A stretch of DNA of 48,567 nucleotides, taken from an uncultured Porphyromonadaceae bacterium (GTDB lineage: Bacteria > Bacteroidota > Bacteroidia > Bacteroidales > Muribaculaceae). Location: contig CAMWLC010000019.1 of NCBI GenBank assembly GCA_947174995.1, forward strand, positions 1 to 48,567, read 5' to 3'. Made by a program: the position numbers and the translations under genes. Positions 15,791-23,212 of this stretch are shown in pieces; position 1 is the stretch's first letter, and each line of letters starts with the position of its first letter. The notes under the pieces were generated by a model. It searched no databases. It was not told the origin of the DNA and worked only from the letters and a program-made list of their open reading frames with translations.

Positions 15791-16200
15791 GGCTTTACGT
15801 AACCCTTGATTTTAAGACGTATTTTCCTCGGATTGCCGTTGGTCTTGACTGTCACGGTCTTGTCAAACGACCCGGGACGCCCGATGGGATTGTATGTCAC
15901 CTTTATCACCCCCTTGGCCCCCGGGGCCACCGGAGCGGCAGGGTATTCGGGGCGGGTGCAGCCGCACTCGGCCGTGGCGTCCACAATCACCAGATTCGCA
16001 TCTCCGGCATTTACGAACTCGAACTCGTGAGTTACCTTTCCCCCCTTTTCCGGAATCTCACCGAAAGTGAATGTCTTTTCCTTGAAGAGCGCTTCCGCCT
16101 TCCCCTTGGACGCGGCCGTGGCCGTCAGGGTTACGCCTATGGCTGTAAGCGTCATGGCCACGGTGAGCATTATGGTCAGCAAACGGTTGTTTGTTTTCAT
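15787..16200 (-). CDS. DUF1573 domain protein (single-domain)
   Basis: A 137-residue exported protein with a signal peptide (about residues 1-29, ending TATAA) and one complete DUF1573 domain: FTFGEIPEKGGKV, then ATAECGCTRPEYP, then IKVTYNPIGRPGSFDKTVTV. Function is unknown. It is translationally coupled to a second DUF1573 gene downstream, so the two products probably act together in the periplasm. Its start lies only 27 bp from a MITE-like element, so its promoter must lie inside or beyond that element. A TAAATTTG box within the element (16239-16246) faces this gene. Confidence 0.85.
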   Translation of the reverse strand: MKTNNRLLTIMLTVAMTLTAIGVTLTATAASKGKAEALFKEKTFTFGEIPEKGGKVTHEFEFVNAGDANLVIVDATAECGCTRPEYPAAPVAPGAKGVIKVTYNPIGRPGSFDKTVTVKTNGNPRKIRLKIKGYVKP

Positions 16201-16227
16201 CTGTTTACAGAAACTACTTTTCTATAT

Positions 16228-16421
16228 AAGTAAGTATTCAAATTTAAACGATATAATCAAAAGTAAGTGCTCACTTGATCTTTTATACAATCTGCGGCTT
16301 CTTTTTTGCCGCTTTCAGCTTGTCGCTCAGTCGCATAGCTCGCTATGCTCCCTCTCTCCGCACAGAAATCGTCTAAAAAACAAGCTCGCATATTGTATAA
16401 ATTAAATTTGAACACTTACTT
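16228..16421 (+). mobile_element. 194-bp MITE-like element, copy 1
   Basis: This element is bounded by 20-bp terminal inverted repeats, AAGTAAGTATTCAAATTTAA and its complement, with one mismatch. A second copy at 38887-39080, in the opposite orientation, reads identical over all 194 bp. Inside are sub-terminal inverted repeats (TTATACAATCTGCG against its near complement), a central palindrome GCATAGC-TC-GCTATGC, and an extra internal AAGTAAGTG at 16261. It encodes no transposase. The 8-mer TCTATATA occurs on both sides, but not flush with the same bases of both ends, so a target duplication is uncertain. The autonomous parent is not in this window. Confidence 0.85.
16239..16246 (-). promoter_or_regulatory. 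Outward -7 box in MITE end, facing DUF1573 genes
   Basis: TAAATTTG on the minus strand matches the TAnnTTTG consensus. It would start transcription about 30 bases before the DUF1573 start at 16200. No TTTG is seen at the -33 position, so strength is uncertain. The opposite end carries the same box on the + strand at 16403-16410. Confidence 0.45.
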
Positions 16422-16545
16422 AGGTCTATATAGAATTAACATAAAAACAGGATGAAAATTTTAGACCGCGCATCATAAAATCGAGACTTTTTGGCAAGAC
16501 TGCATCCCATCCGGCCCTTAAATTTTAAGGAACGCACTATTGCGC
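16422..16545. other. Intergenic DNA between MITE and tRNA promoter
   Basis: AT-rich sequence with no open frame, hairpin or repeat that I can support. It separates the MITE-like element from the tRNA-Pro promoter. Confidence 0.5.
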
Positions 16546-16576
16546 TTGCATAAGATGGAAAAAATGATTATCTTTG
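16546..16576 (+). promoter_or_regulatory. Promoter of tRNA-Pro
   Basis: TTG at 16546-16548, a 20-base spacer and a perfect TATCTTTG at 16569-16576 lie directly before the tRNA. This is the canonical vegetative promoter form in Bacteroidota. Confidence 0.75.
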
Positions 16577-16586
16577 CAACCGCAAT

Positions 16587-16660
16587 CGGGGCGTAGCGCA
16601 GTCCGGTAGCGCACCTGGTTTGGGACCAGGTGGTCGCAGGTTCGAATCCTGTCACCCCGA
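16587..16660 (+). tRNA. tRNA-Pro (UGG anticodon)
   Basis: The 74-base sequence folds as a complete cloverleaf. It has a GCGC D-stem pair and an anticodon stem CCTGG/CCAGG around the loop TTTGGGA (anticodon TGG). The T-loop is TTCGAAT, with a GCAGG/CCTGT T-stem. The acceptor stem closes C1-G72 with discriminator A73. There is one apparent C6-A67 mismatch in the acceptor stem. CCA is not encoded. Confidence 0.95.
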
Positions 16661-16675
16661 CTACCTCCATTTTGC

Positions 16676-16718
16676 AACGGCATCTCCCCGTCACCCCGGC
16701 GGTCGAGATGCCGTTTTT
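16676..16718 (+). terminator. Terminator of tRNA-Pro
   Basis: An 11-bp stem (16676-16686 with 16705-16715) and five Ts lie 15 bp past the tRNA and before the RluA-type gene. It is a typical intrinsic terminator. It also argues that the downstream gene has its own promoter or lives on read-through. Confidence 0.8.
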
Positions 16719-16758
16719 GAACAGACTTTTTTCCTCAACAGCCTCAATAGTCACTCGC

Positions 16759-17676
16759 ATGATTAAAAGCAGACATGACCGCCGCAAACCCTTTCAGCCC
16801 GACCGTGTGTCGGCCTGGCAGAACAAGGGTGAAAACCCTGAGCCCCTACTTCAATTCGTGGGCCGTCTCCTGCCGGATGCCTCGCGCAACGACCTGAAGC
16901 GCTATCTGCGCTACGGCCATATTATGATAAACGGCACCGTCACTACTGCCTTTGACGCCCCGGTGGCTCCGGGAGAATGGGTGGAACTCAACTTCACCCG
17001 GCCCTTCGTCGTATTCCGTCACCCGCGGCTGGAGATAGTATATGAGGACGACGACATAATAGTGGTCAACAAGGGTTACGGCCTGTTGTCCGTAGATACG
17101 GATTCCCCGAAGAAAGCCGACACCGCCTATTCTCTGCTGCGTGCATACGTCAAGGAGGTGAATCCGGCTAACAAGATTTTCGTGGTGCATCGTCTTGACC
17201 GCGACACTTCCGGCCTTATGATGTTTGCGAAGACCAACGAGGCCAAGGAGGCCATGCAGCACAATTGGAACAACATGGTGCTTGAGCGCACATACGTAGC
17301 TGTCCTCGAGGGCGAGATGCCCGAGAAGTCCGGAGTAATATCGAGCAACCTTGACCAGACCTCCCGGTTTGAGGTCTACACCACGAGAGAGAGAGGAGAA
17401 GGCAAACGCGCCACCACGCGCTACCGCGTGCTCAAGCGCGGACGCGGACGCACCCTCGCGGAATTCTCCCTTGACACCGGGCGCAAGAACCAGATACGTG
17501 TTCATGCCCGCGACCTGGGCCATCCCATCACGGGAGACCGCAAGTATGGCGCCGCGCAGAGCCCCATACACCGTCTCGCGCTCCATGCCCGCACACTCCG
17601 CTTCGCGCATCCCGTCACCCGCGAGGATATGCACTTCAAGCTCCCGATACCACATAATTTCCTCAAACTCGTCTGA
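16759..17676 (+). CDS. RluA-family RNA pseudouridine synthase
   Basis: Isomerises specific uridines to pseudouridine in rRNA or tRNA in the cytosol. The 305-residue product has an N-terminal S4-like RNA-binding segment (about 28-78: LLQFVGRLLPDASRNDLKR). The catalytic domain follows, with HRLDRDTSGLM containing the nucleophile Asp147, then the RKNQIRVHARDLGHPI segment that shapes the active site. The start at 16759 (MIKSRHDRR) is preferred; the frame is open back into the tRNA and another Met at 16708 exists inside the terminator. Which uridine is modified cannot be told. It is followed at 39 bp by the PAP2-like gene. Confidence 0.92.
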   Translation: MIKSRHDRRKPFQPDRVSAWQNKGENPEPLLQFVGRLLPDASRNDLKRYLRYGHIMINGTVTTAFDAPVAPGEWVELNFTRPFVVFRHPRLEIVYEDDDIIVVNKGYGLLSVDTDSPKKADTAYSLLRAYVKEVNPANKIFVVHRLDRDTSGLMMFAKTNEAKEAMQHNWNNMVLERTYVAVLEGEMPEKSGVISSNLDQTSRFEVYTTRERGEGKRATTRYRVLKRGRGRTLAEFSLDTGRKNQIRVHARDLGHPITGDRKYGAAQSPIHRLALHARTLRFAHPVTREDMHFKLPIPHNFLKLV

Positions 17677-17715
17677 TTCCTCCTCCCCGGATCGGACACA
17701 TCAACCATAATTCAA

Positions 17716-18462
17716 ATGCCACTCGACACTAGTTCATATTATCCCTCCACTCCGGGCAGCTCATGCGACCCGGACTATAAGCCTGAGAGCGCTCCCCGCC
17801 CCGAACAGCACCCTTCCCCGGCTCCCGGATCCGAGCCGGATACACGTCTGAAGCCGGTGGATGCCGTGGCCCATATCCTGTCATGGGGCCTGGTACCTCT
17901 TCTGATGCCACTCTACGGCACCCTTCTCATCTTCGGACTCTCCCTTCTTTCGTATGCGGCCACGTCCACCAAGTGGAGCGTGTCGCTCATCATCGCCGGA
18001 ATCACGATAGCCATTCCCATGCTGCTCGTGGTGCTTCTCAAGAGGATAGGCGTGGTGCATGACCTGGGCCTCAACGAGCGCAAAGAGAGGGCGGTGCCTT
18101 ACATCATCACCATCCTCTCGATGGCCGGCGCCGGATGGTTCATGCTTGTGAAGCATGCCCCCGAATGGATCGGAATGTTCTATATGGGGGGTGCCGCTGC
18201 TGCGGCGGTATGTCTGCTGATCAACTTCTTCTGGAAAATCAGCGCCCACGCCGCAGGCATAGCCGGGATTGTTGCACTGTTGGTGCGCATAAGCTCGGAA
18301 GACATTCCCCATCCCGGCCTGATGGCGTGGCTCGTGGTATGGATACTGCTGGCCGGATTTATGGGGGGAGCGCGAGTGTGGCTCGGGCGGCATACTGTAT
18401 GGCAGGTGCTCGCAGGCTACGCCGTGGGCTACACCTCCGTCATACTGATGACCCTTATCTGA
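17716..18462 (+). CDS. PAP2-like membrane phosphatase, degenerate motif
   Basis: A 248-residue membrane protein with a Pro-rich disordered N-terminus (about 1-45) and six hydrophobic helices. Three spaced motifs resemble the PAP2 phosphatase signature: NERKERAVPY (120-129) for the first, ISAH with His178 for the second, and ARVWLGRH with Arg220 and His226 for the third. Position 230, where the usual Asp lies, is Gln. PAP2 enzymes remove phosphate from lipid phosphates such as polyprenyl diphosphates. Placement between a pseudouridine synthase and ispG (21 bp downstream), an isoprenoid gene, makes a prenyl-lipid substrate attractive. That is inference, and loss of activity is possible. Confidence 0.7.
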   Translation: MPLDTSSYYPSTPGSSCDPDYKPESAPRPEQHPSPAPGSEPDTRLKPVDAVAHILSWGLVPLLMPLYGTLLIFGLSLLSYAATSTKWSVSLIIAGITIAIPMLLVVLLKRIGVVHDLGLNERKERAVPYIITILSMAGAGWFMLVKHAPEWIGMFYMGGAAAAAVCLLINFFWKISAHAAGIAGIVALLVRISSEDIPHPGLMAWLVVWILLAGFMGGARVWLGRHTVWQVLAGYAVGYTSVILMTLI

Positions 18463-18483
18463 TTTCCAAACGAGACAATAACC

Positions 18484-20115
18484 ATGAATCCGAGATATAA
18501 TTACAGTCGGCGCCGCTCCTCGCAGGCCCTGGCCGGCAATGTCACCATAGGGGGCGACGCCCCCATTCGTCTGCAATCCATGACCAACACCTCCACTCTC
18601 GACACCGAAGGAAGCGCAGCCCAGGCCATGCGTATAGCCGAAGCGGGTGGAGAGATAGTGCGTCTCACCACCCAGGGTGAGCGCGAGGCCCGCAACATGG
18701 CTCCCATCCGCGCCCTGCTCCGGGAGAAGGGTTGCGGCGTACCCTTGGTGGCTGACGTCCACTTCAATCCTAAAGCCGCGTTTGCCGCTGCGGAAGTCAC
18801 CGACAAGGTGCGCATCAATCCGGGCAACTTCGTGGATCCCGGGCGCACTTTCGTAAAACTCGAATTCACCGATGAGGAATATGCCGCCGAAATAGAGAAA
18901 ATCAGGCGTACGCTCGTCCCCTTCCTTGAAGTCTGCAAGGCCCATGGCACATGTGTTCGTTTAGGCGTCAACCACGGTTCGCTGTCGGACCGCATAATGA
19001 GCCGCTACGGCGACACCCCCGAGGGAATGGTGGAATCGGTCATGGAGTTCCTGCGCGTTTGCGAAAAGGAGAATTTCCATAATATCGTCATCTCGATCAA
19101 GGCCTCCAACACCACCGTCATGGTGCGCACGGTGCGTCTGCTTGTCAAGGAAATGGAGAGGGAGGGGATGTCCTATCCGCTCCATCTCGGAGTGACCGAG
19201 GCCGGCGACGGTGAGGACGGGCGTGTGAAGAGTGCTGTCGGTATCGGTACCCTCCTTTCCGAGGGGATAGGCGACACCATCCGTGTCTCGCTTTCAGAAG
19301 ATCCCGAAGTGGAGATTCCTGTTGCCCGACGCTTGCGCGATTATATCACGGCCCGCGAGGATCATTCCCCTGTAAAGGAGCCGGAAGAGATTCCGTCCGG
19401 CGAGTCAAGACTGAAAGCCGTTCGGACATCAAACATTAAGGAATGGCCTTTCGTAGTGGGATATGATGTGGCCGAAGTGCCTTCAGGCTGGCATCATGCT
19501 GATGCCGCCCTGGATGAGCCCGTGCCATACGGCGACACCGAACCAGTCGTGCTCACCACTTCCCATGTCAACATCCCCGGTTCCGTGGCCGCATGGATCG
19601 ACAGATTCGTGGGTGCCGGAGGCCGCAATCCCGTAGTCGTCAGCCTGAGTTACGATGACGTGGATGACATCGAGGAACTCCAGGTGCGTGCCGGAGCCGA
19701 CTTCGGCGCATTGCTCCTCAACGGATATGCCTCGGGCATTGAAATCCGGGCACGGCATTTCGACCCCGCGACGCTCCATCGCCTTGCCCTGGGCATCCTC
19801 CAGGCCGCCCGTCTAAGGATGACGCGCACCGAATACATAGCCTGCCCGAGCTGCGGACGCACACTCTTCGACCTGCAGAAAACCCTGGCCGAGGTGCGCG
19901 AGGCCACATCCCATCTCAAGGGATTGAAAATAGGAGTGATGGGGTGCATAGTCAACGGCCCGGGAGAAATGGCCGATGCCGACTACGGATATGTCGGTGC
20001 CGGTCCCGGCAGGGTCAGCATATACAAGGGAAAGACCCTCGTCACCAAGAACATACCCGCCGAGGAGGCCCTGCCGGCACTCCTTGCGCTGATAGAGAGC
20101 GACCGGCAGGAGTAA
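18484..20115 (+). CDS. ispG: 4-hydroxy-3-methylbut-2-enyl diphosphate synthase
   Basis: Catalyses the penultimate step of the MEP isoprenoid pathway in the cytosol, reducing MEcPP to HMBPP with a [4Fe-4S] cluster. The 543-residue protein starts with the TIM-barrel motif IGGDAPIRLQSMTNT and has VADVHFNPKAA and IRINPGN-type segments. Its C-terminal domain supplies the cluster ligands Cys454 and Cys457 (CPSCG), Cys488 and Glu495 (GCIVNGPGE). It is longer than the roughly 370-residue proteobacterial form because of an insert of about 150 residues between barrel and cluster domains (about 300-440). That three-domain form is normal in Bacteroidota and plants. It is probably co-transcribed with the PAP2-like gene. 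Confidence 0.96.
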   Translation: MNPRYNYSRRRSSQALAGNVTIGGDAPIRLQSMTNTSTLDTEGSAAQAMRIAEAGGEIVRLTTQGEREARNMAPIRALLREKGCGVPLVADVHFNPKAAFAAAEVTDKVRINPGNFVDPGRTFVKLEFTDEEYAAEIEKIRRTLVPFLEVCKAHGTCVRLGVNHGSLSDRIMSRYGDTPEGMVESVMEFLRVCEKENFHNIVISIKASNTTVMVRTVRLLVKEMEREGMSYPLHLGVTEAGDGEDGRVKSAVGIGTLLSEGIGDTIRVSLSEDPEVEIPVARRLRDYITAREDHSPVKEPEEIPSGESRLKAVRTSNIKEWPFVVGYDVAEVPSGWHHADAALDEPVPYGDTEPVVLTTSHVNIPGSVAAWIDRFVGAGGRNPVVVSLSYDDVDDIEELQVRAGADFGALLLNGYASGIEIRARHFDPATLHRLALGILQAARLRMTRTEYIACPSCGRTLFDLQKTLAEVREATSHLKGLKIGVMGCIVNGPGEMADADYGYVGAGPGRVSIYKGKTLVTKNIPAEEALPALLALIESDRQE

Positions 20116-20152
20116 TCTTACAAGATTTCTCGTGATATAGGGTCTAAAGACA

Positions 20153-21352
20153 TCAGTTCTCCGGATAGGCCATCACGAACATCCCCTCGGAGCGTATGAA
20201 CTCCATATTGGCATGGAGATTGGCCAGGGACACGCGTCCCACCACGTAGCGCTGGTCAAGCGAGCGGTATTCTTCCGTGATTTCCTCGAAGCCGATGCGT
20301 TCCAGCTGGCTGTCCGCGCTGAAGCGCATGTATATGCGCAAGGTGCAGTCGTTTGTGAAGTGAGGTATGTTGTGGCCATGAAGCTTCTTGTACTCGTATC
20401 GGTAGTCATACAGGCAGGCTGTGATGTCGGACATGACGGCTGAGGATGTGGGTTTGGCCCCGGCTCCTTGGCCGAACATGAACTGCTTGTAATAAAACGC
20501 ACCCTTTATCACCACGCCGTTAAACTCATCCTCCACGCTGTATATGTACTTGTTGCGCGAGAGGAGGTGGGGCATGACGCTCATCATAAGGCGTCCGTCG
20601 GGGAGTTTCTCCACGTGGCCCACGAGTTTTATGCGGCGGTCCTTCTCGCGGGCGAAGCGGATGTCGGCGTCGCTCATGCACGTGATGCCGAAAGTGAACA
20701 CCCTTTCCGGCTCCACATAGACCCCGAAGGCGTGCATGGTCAGTATTACCAGCTTGTAGAGTGAATCCCAGCCGTCGAGGTCGAGCGTGGGGTCGCTCTC
20801 CAGGAATCCCAGCTTGCGGGCCAGGGTCAGGGCGTCCCCGTGGGGCATACCCTCATTGAATATTTTCGACAATATGAAATTGCTGGAACCGTTGAGAATA
20901 CCCTTCACCGAAATCAACAGGTCATTGTCATAATACTCCTCCAGATTGCGTATCACCGGTATCGAGCCGCAGGCCGAGGCATCGTAAAGCAGGGCTGTGC
21001 CCGTGCATTGCTGAAGCTCTATGAGTTCGGGGAGATGGCGTGCGAGCATTTTCTTGTTGCCCGACACCACCGGGAGGCGCTGCTCCAGAGCGCGGCGCAC
21101 GATGTGCCATGAGGCCTCCGCGTCGTCGATAAGTTCGACTATGAAATTGATGCTGTCGTCGTTGAAGATATCATCCGCATCATCGGTAAATTCCAGATCG
21201 GTGACGTGTCGGTTTTTCGAGATGTCCCGCACGCAGACGCGTGCTATCTCCACCTGGCGCGAGGGGATGGCCTTGAGCAGGTCGTAGAGTCCGCGCCCCA
21301 CTGTGCCGAATCCGAACAGCCCGACACGCAGCTTTTTCTTGTTTGAAGTCAT
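20153..21352 (-). CDS. hom: Homoserine dehydrogenase
   Basis: Reduces aspartate semialdehyde to homoserine, the branch point to methionine and threonine. The 399-residue protein has the nucleotide-binding loop GLFGFGTVGRG (11-21), the SGNKK segment (98-102), the signature KGILNGSSNFIL (150-161) and the catalytic region DLDGWDSLYK (191-200). The C-terminal 80 or so residues form an extra alpha/beta segment that may be a divergent ACT-like regulatory domain; this is a guess. It is not fused to aspartokinase. Its ATG overlaps the stop of metX by 4 bp, so the two are translationally coupled and hom is made second. Confidence 0.94.
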   Translation of the reverse strand: MTSNKKKLRVGLFGFGTVGRGLYDLLKAIPSRQVEIARVCVRDISKNRHVTDLEFTDDADDIFNDDSINFIVELIDDAEASWHIVRRALEQRLPVVSGNKKMLARHLPELIELQQCTGTALLYDASACGSIPVIRNLEEYYDNDLLISVKGILNGSSNFILSKIFNEGMPHGDALTLARKLGFLESDPTLDLDGWDSLYKLVILTMHAFGVYVEPERVFTFGITCMSDADIRFAREKDRRIKLVGHVEKLPDGRLMMSVMPHLLSRNKYIYSVEDEFNGVVIKGAFYYKQFMFGQGAGAKPTSSAVMSDITACLYDYRYEYKKLHGHNIPHFTNDCTLRIYMRFSADSQLERIGFEEITEEYRSLDQRYVVGRVSLANLHANMEFIRSEGMFVMAYPEN

Positions 21353-22386
21353 TTGGAGGAAGTCTTGTTGAAAAAATCGGTGATGAGGTCATTGAGCTTC
21401 ATATACTCGATGAGGAATCCGTCGTGGGCGAACTCCGAGTGCATCTCGTGATAATCGGCCCGAGGGATGAAATCCGCCATATCGGCGTGATCGCAGGGTG
21501 GAAACACGAGATCGGATGAAATTGCTATGACCAGTACGGGAATGTCTATCGACCGGAGGACCTTTTCCCGCCCTCCGCGTCCGCGCCCCACATCGTGGGA
21601 GTCCACGGCCGAGCAGAGGCGATGATAGGAATAGGCGTTGAAGCGGTCCATAAGTTTCTTTCCCTGATGGCGTTGGTAGGAATGTACGCGTCGCGGGAAA
21701 ATATCAGTGCGCGGCTCAGCGTCGGGCTGCGTCAGGTCGTAGGCGTATCGTCCGCGGTATGACAGCAGACCGATGGCACGCGCGGCTCCCATTCCCGCCG
21801 CCCCGGCGTCCGGATGTCGTTCGCCGTAGGTGGAATCGGCCTCGATGGCCATGCGCATCGTCTCGTTGAAAGCCGCCTGCCAGGGACGCGTGTGGCTCCC
21901 TGTGGCGATCAGCACGGCCCTGCGGGCGAAGTCAGGGGCGGTCACCACCCATTCCAGAGCCTGGTAGCCACCCATGGAGCTTCCTATGACGGCGTATGCA
22001 TGGTCTATGCCGAGATGACGCGCCAGAATACGGTGACACTCCACCATATCGCGGATGGTCACACGTGGAAAATCGTCATACCATGCCTCGCCTGTCGCGG
22101 GATTTACCGAAAGCGGCCCCGTTGTCCCGTAGCACGACCCGAGCACATTGGCGCACACGATGAAATATTTTTCCGGATCAAGGAAGCGTCCCTGCTCCAC
22201 AGTATGCGGCCACCAGTCGGCCACATCGCTGTTTGCCGTCAGAGCATGGAGCACCCATATCACGTTTGACCGCTCTTCATTCAGCGATCCGAAAGTGTGG
22301 TAGGCAATGTCGATTTGTGGCAGTACAGCCCCCGATTCAAGCACCACCGGAGCCTGGTGCCTGTAAACCTTAAGATTCTGTGTCAT
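21349..22386 (-). CDS. metX: Homoserine O-acetyltransferase
   Basis: Transfers an acyl group from acyl-CoA to homoserine, the first step towards methionine. The 345-residue alpha/beta hydrolase has the nucleophile elbow GSSMGG (Ser137), Asp292 in SSDLVFPP and His321 in EFAHDGFL, forming the triad. The start MTQNLKVY at 22386 is chosen rather than an in-frame Met at 22434, because a promoter box at 22436-22443 would start the transcript after the upstream codon. The gene is the first of a two-gene unit with hom. Acetyl versus succinyl specificity is not fixed by what I can see; acetyl is the usual MetX activity. Confidence 0.93.
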   Translation of the reverse strand: MTQNLKVYRHQAPVVLESGAVLPQIDIAYHTFGSLNEERSNVIWVLHALTANSDVADWWPHTVEQGRFLDPEKYFIVCANVLGSCYGTTGPLSVNPATGEAWYDDFPRVTIRDMVECHRILARHLGIDHAYAVIGSSMGGYQALEWVVTAPDFARRAVLIATGSHTRPWQAAFNETMRMAIEADSTYGERHPDAGAAGMGAARAIGLLSYRGRYAYDLTQPDAEPRTDIFPRRVHSYQRHQGKKLMDRFNAYSYHRLCSAVDSHDVGRGRGGREKVLRSIDIPVLVIAISSDLVFPPCDHADMADFIPRADYHEMHSEFAHDGFLIEYMKLNDLITDFFNKTSSK

Positions 22387-22399
22387 TTCTGTAGATATT

Positions 22400-22432
22400 G
22401 GCCGAAATATATGTTTTTCATATGTTTCGGCC
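22400..22432 (-). promoter_or_regulatory. 5' leader hairpin of metX-hom transcript
   Basis: An imperfect palindrome (GGCCGAAA, TATATG, five Ts, CATATG, TTTCGGCC on the + strand) would form the very 5' end of the metX transcript. It has no T-tail and does not resemble a SAM riboswitch that I recognise. It could stabilise the mRNA or be an operator. Confidence 0.5.
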
Positions 22433-22435
22433 ATA

Positions 22436-22466
22436 CAAAATTAGCTATAAAATTCTGTTATCGCAA
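22436..22466 (-). promoter_or_regulatory. Promoter of metX-hom
   Basis: On the minus strand, TTG (22464-22466), a 20-base spacer and TAATTTTG (22436-22443) form a full Bacteroidota promoter. The -33 element lies inside the terminator hairpin of the upstream response-regulator gene. Confidence 0.7.
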
Positions 22467-22472
22467 CAGAAT
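22446..22472 (-). terminator. Terminator of two-component operon
   Basis: ATTCTGTT and AACAGAAT form an 8-bp stem (22452-22459 with 22465-22472), followed on the minus strand by TTTTAT. It lies 34 bp past the response-regulator stop. Confidence 0.7.
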
Positions 22473-22506
22473 CGTCAAATAAGGATCCATATAGACGGAA
22501 CAATGT

Positions 22507-23208
22507 TCATACTTCTGCCAGTTTGTAGCCGATGCCTCTTACGTTGAGGAGTTCGACCCCGGATGATTTCGAGAGGTATTTGCGCAGCTTGTGGATGAAG
22601 CCGTGCAGACGGTTCAGGTTGTTGTAATCATCGTTGTGCCATATCCGGTGCATCAGCGTCACCGCCTCCACCAATTCATTGGGATGACGGAACAGTTCAT
22701 CCATTATCACGGCTTCGGTGTGCGTCAGCACTATCGTGCCGCTCCCTACCGTAAGACGTTGGGACGCGAAGTCAAGGGTACAGTCGCTGACTGTGATTCG
22801 CGTATCTTCGGCCGCGTTACGTGGGTTACGCTTCAACAATGCCTTTATGCGTATCAGTAGCTCAAGTATCTGAAAAGGTTTACGGAGGTAGTCATTGGCT
22901 CCTGTTTCAAATCCCTTCACGACATCATCGAGGGCTGTCCGGGCCGTAAGGAAAATTACCGGTACATCCGGGGAGATCAGACGGATTGACCGTACCATCT
23001 CGAAGCCGTCCATCTTGGGCATCATCACATCAGCAACCACAATGTCGGCGCCATATTGCCTGAATGATTCCAGTCCGGCTTTCCCGTCTGAAGCGCATAC
23101 CACATCGAATCCCTCGCGTGTCAGCGCATCCTCCACTATGAACGAAAGAGTGGAGTCATCCTCCACAAGCAATATCTTATCCTTCTTAGCTGAATCTATA
23201 TTCCTCAT
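22507..23208 (-). CDS. OmpR-family response regulator
   Basis: A 233-residue DNA-binding response regulator. The receiver domain (about 10-125) has the acidic pair Asp17/Asp18, phosphoacceptor Asp60 in VVADVMMPKMDG, Thr88 and Lys110. The winged-helix output domain (about 135-233) ends in the usual VRGIGYKLAEV. It is encoded 4 bp after its histidine kinase and shares the transcript. Its likely targets are the direct repeats at 24544-24582 upstream of the divergent lipoprotein/barrel operon. The kinase-regulator pair resembles the RprX/RprY type of Bacteroides; that identity is not proven. The ATG at 23208 is chosen; a GTG one codon earlier is possible. Confidence 0.93.
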   Translation of the reverse strand: MRNIDSAKKDKILLVEDDSTLSFIVEDALTREGFDVVCASDGKAGLESFRQYGADIVVADVMMPKMDGFEMVRSIRLISPDVPVIFLTARTALDDVVKGFETGANDYLRKPFQILELLIRIKALLKRNPRNAAEDTRITVSDCTLDFASQRLTVGSGTIVLTHTEAVIMDELFRHPNELVEAVTLMHRIWHNDDYNNLNRLHGFIHKLRKYLSKSSGVELLNVRGIGYKLAEV

Positions 23209-23212
23209 CACG

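Noticed and set aside
16518-16787. An 89-codon minus-strand frame across tRNA-Pro
   Set aside because: It contains GVTGFEPATTWSQTRCATGL, a well-known spurious translation of tRNA antisense sequence.
22387-22434. A 16-codon N-terminal extension of MetX
   Set aside because: The upstream Met lies 2 bp from the -7 box, so it would be at or before the transcription start, and the extension is formed by the leader hairpin.
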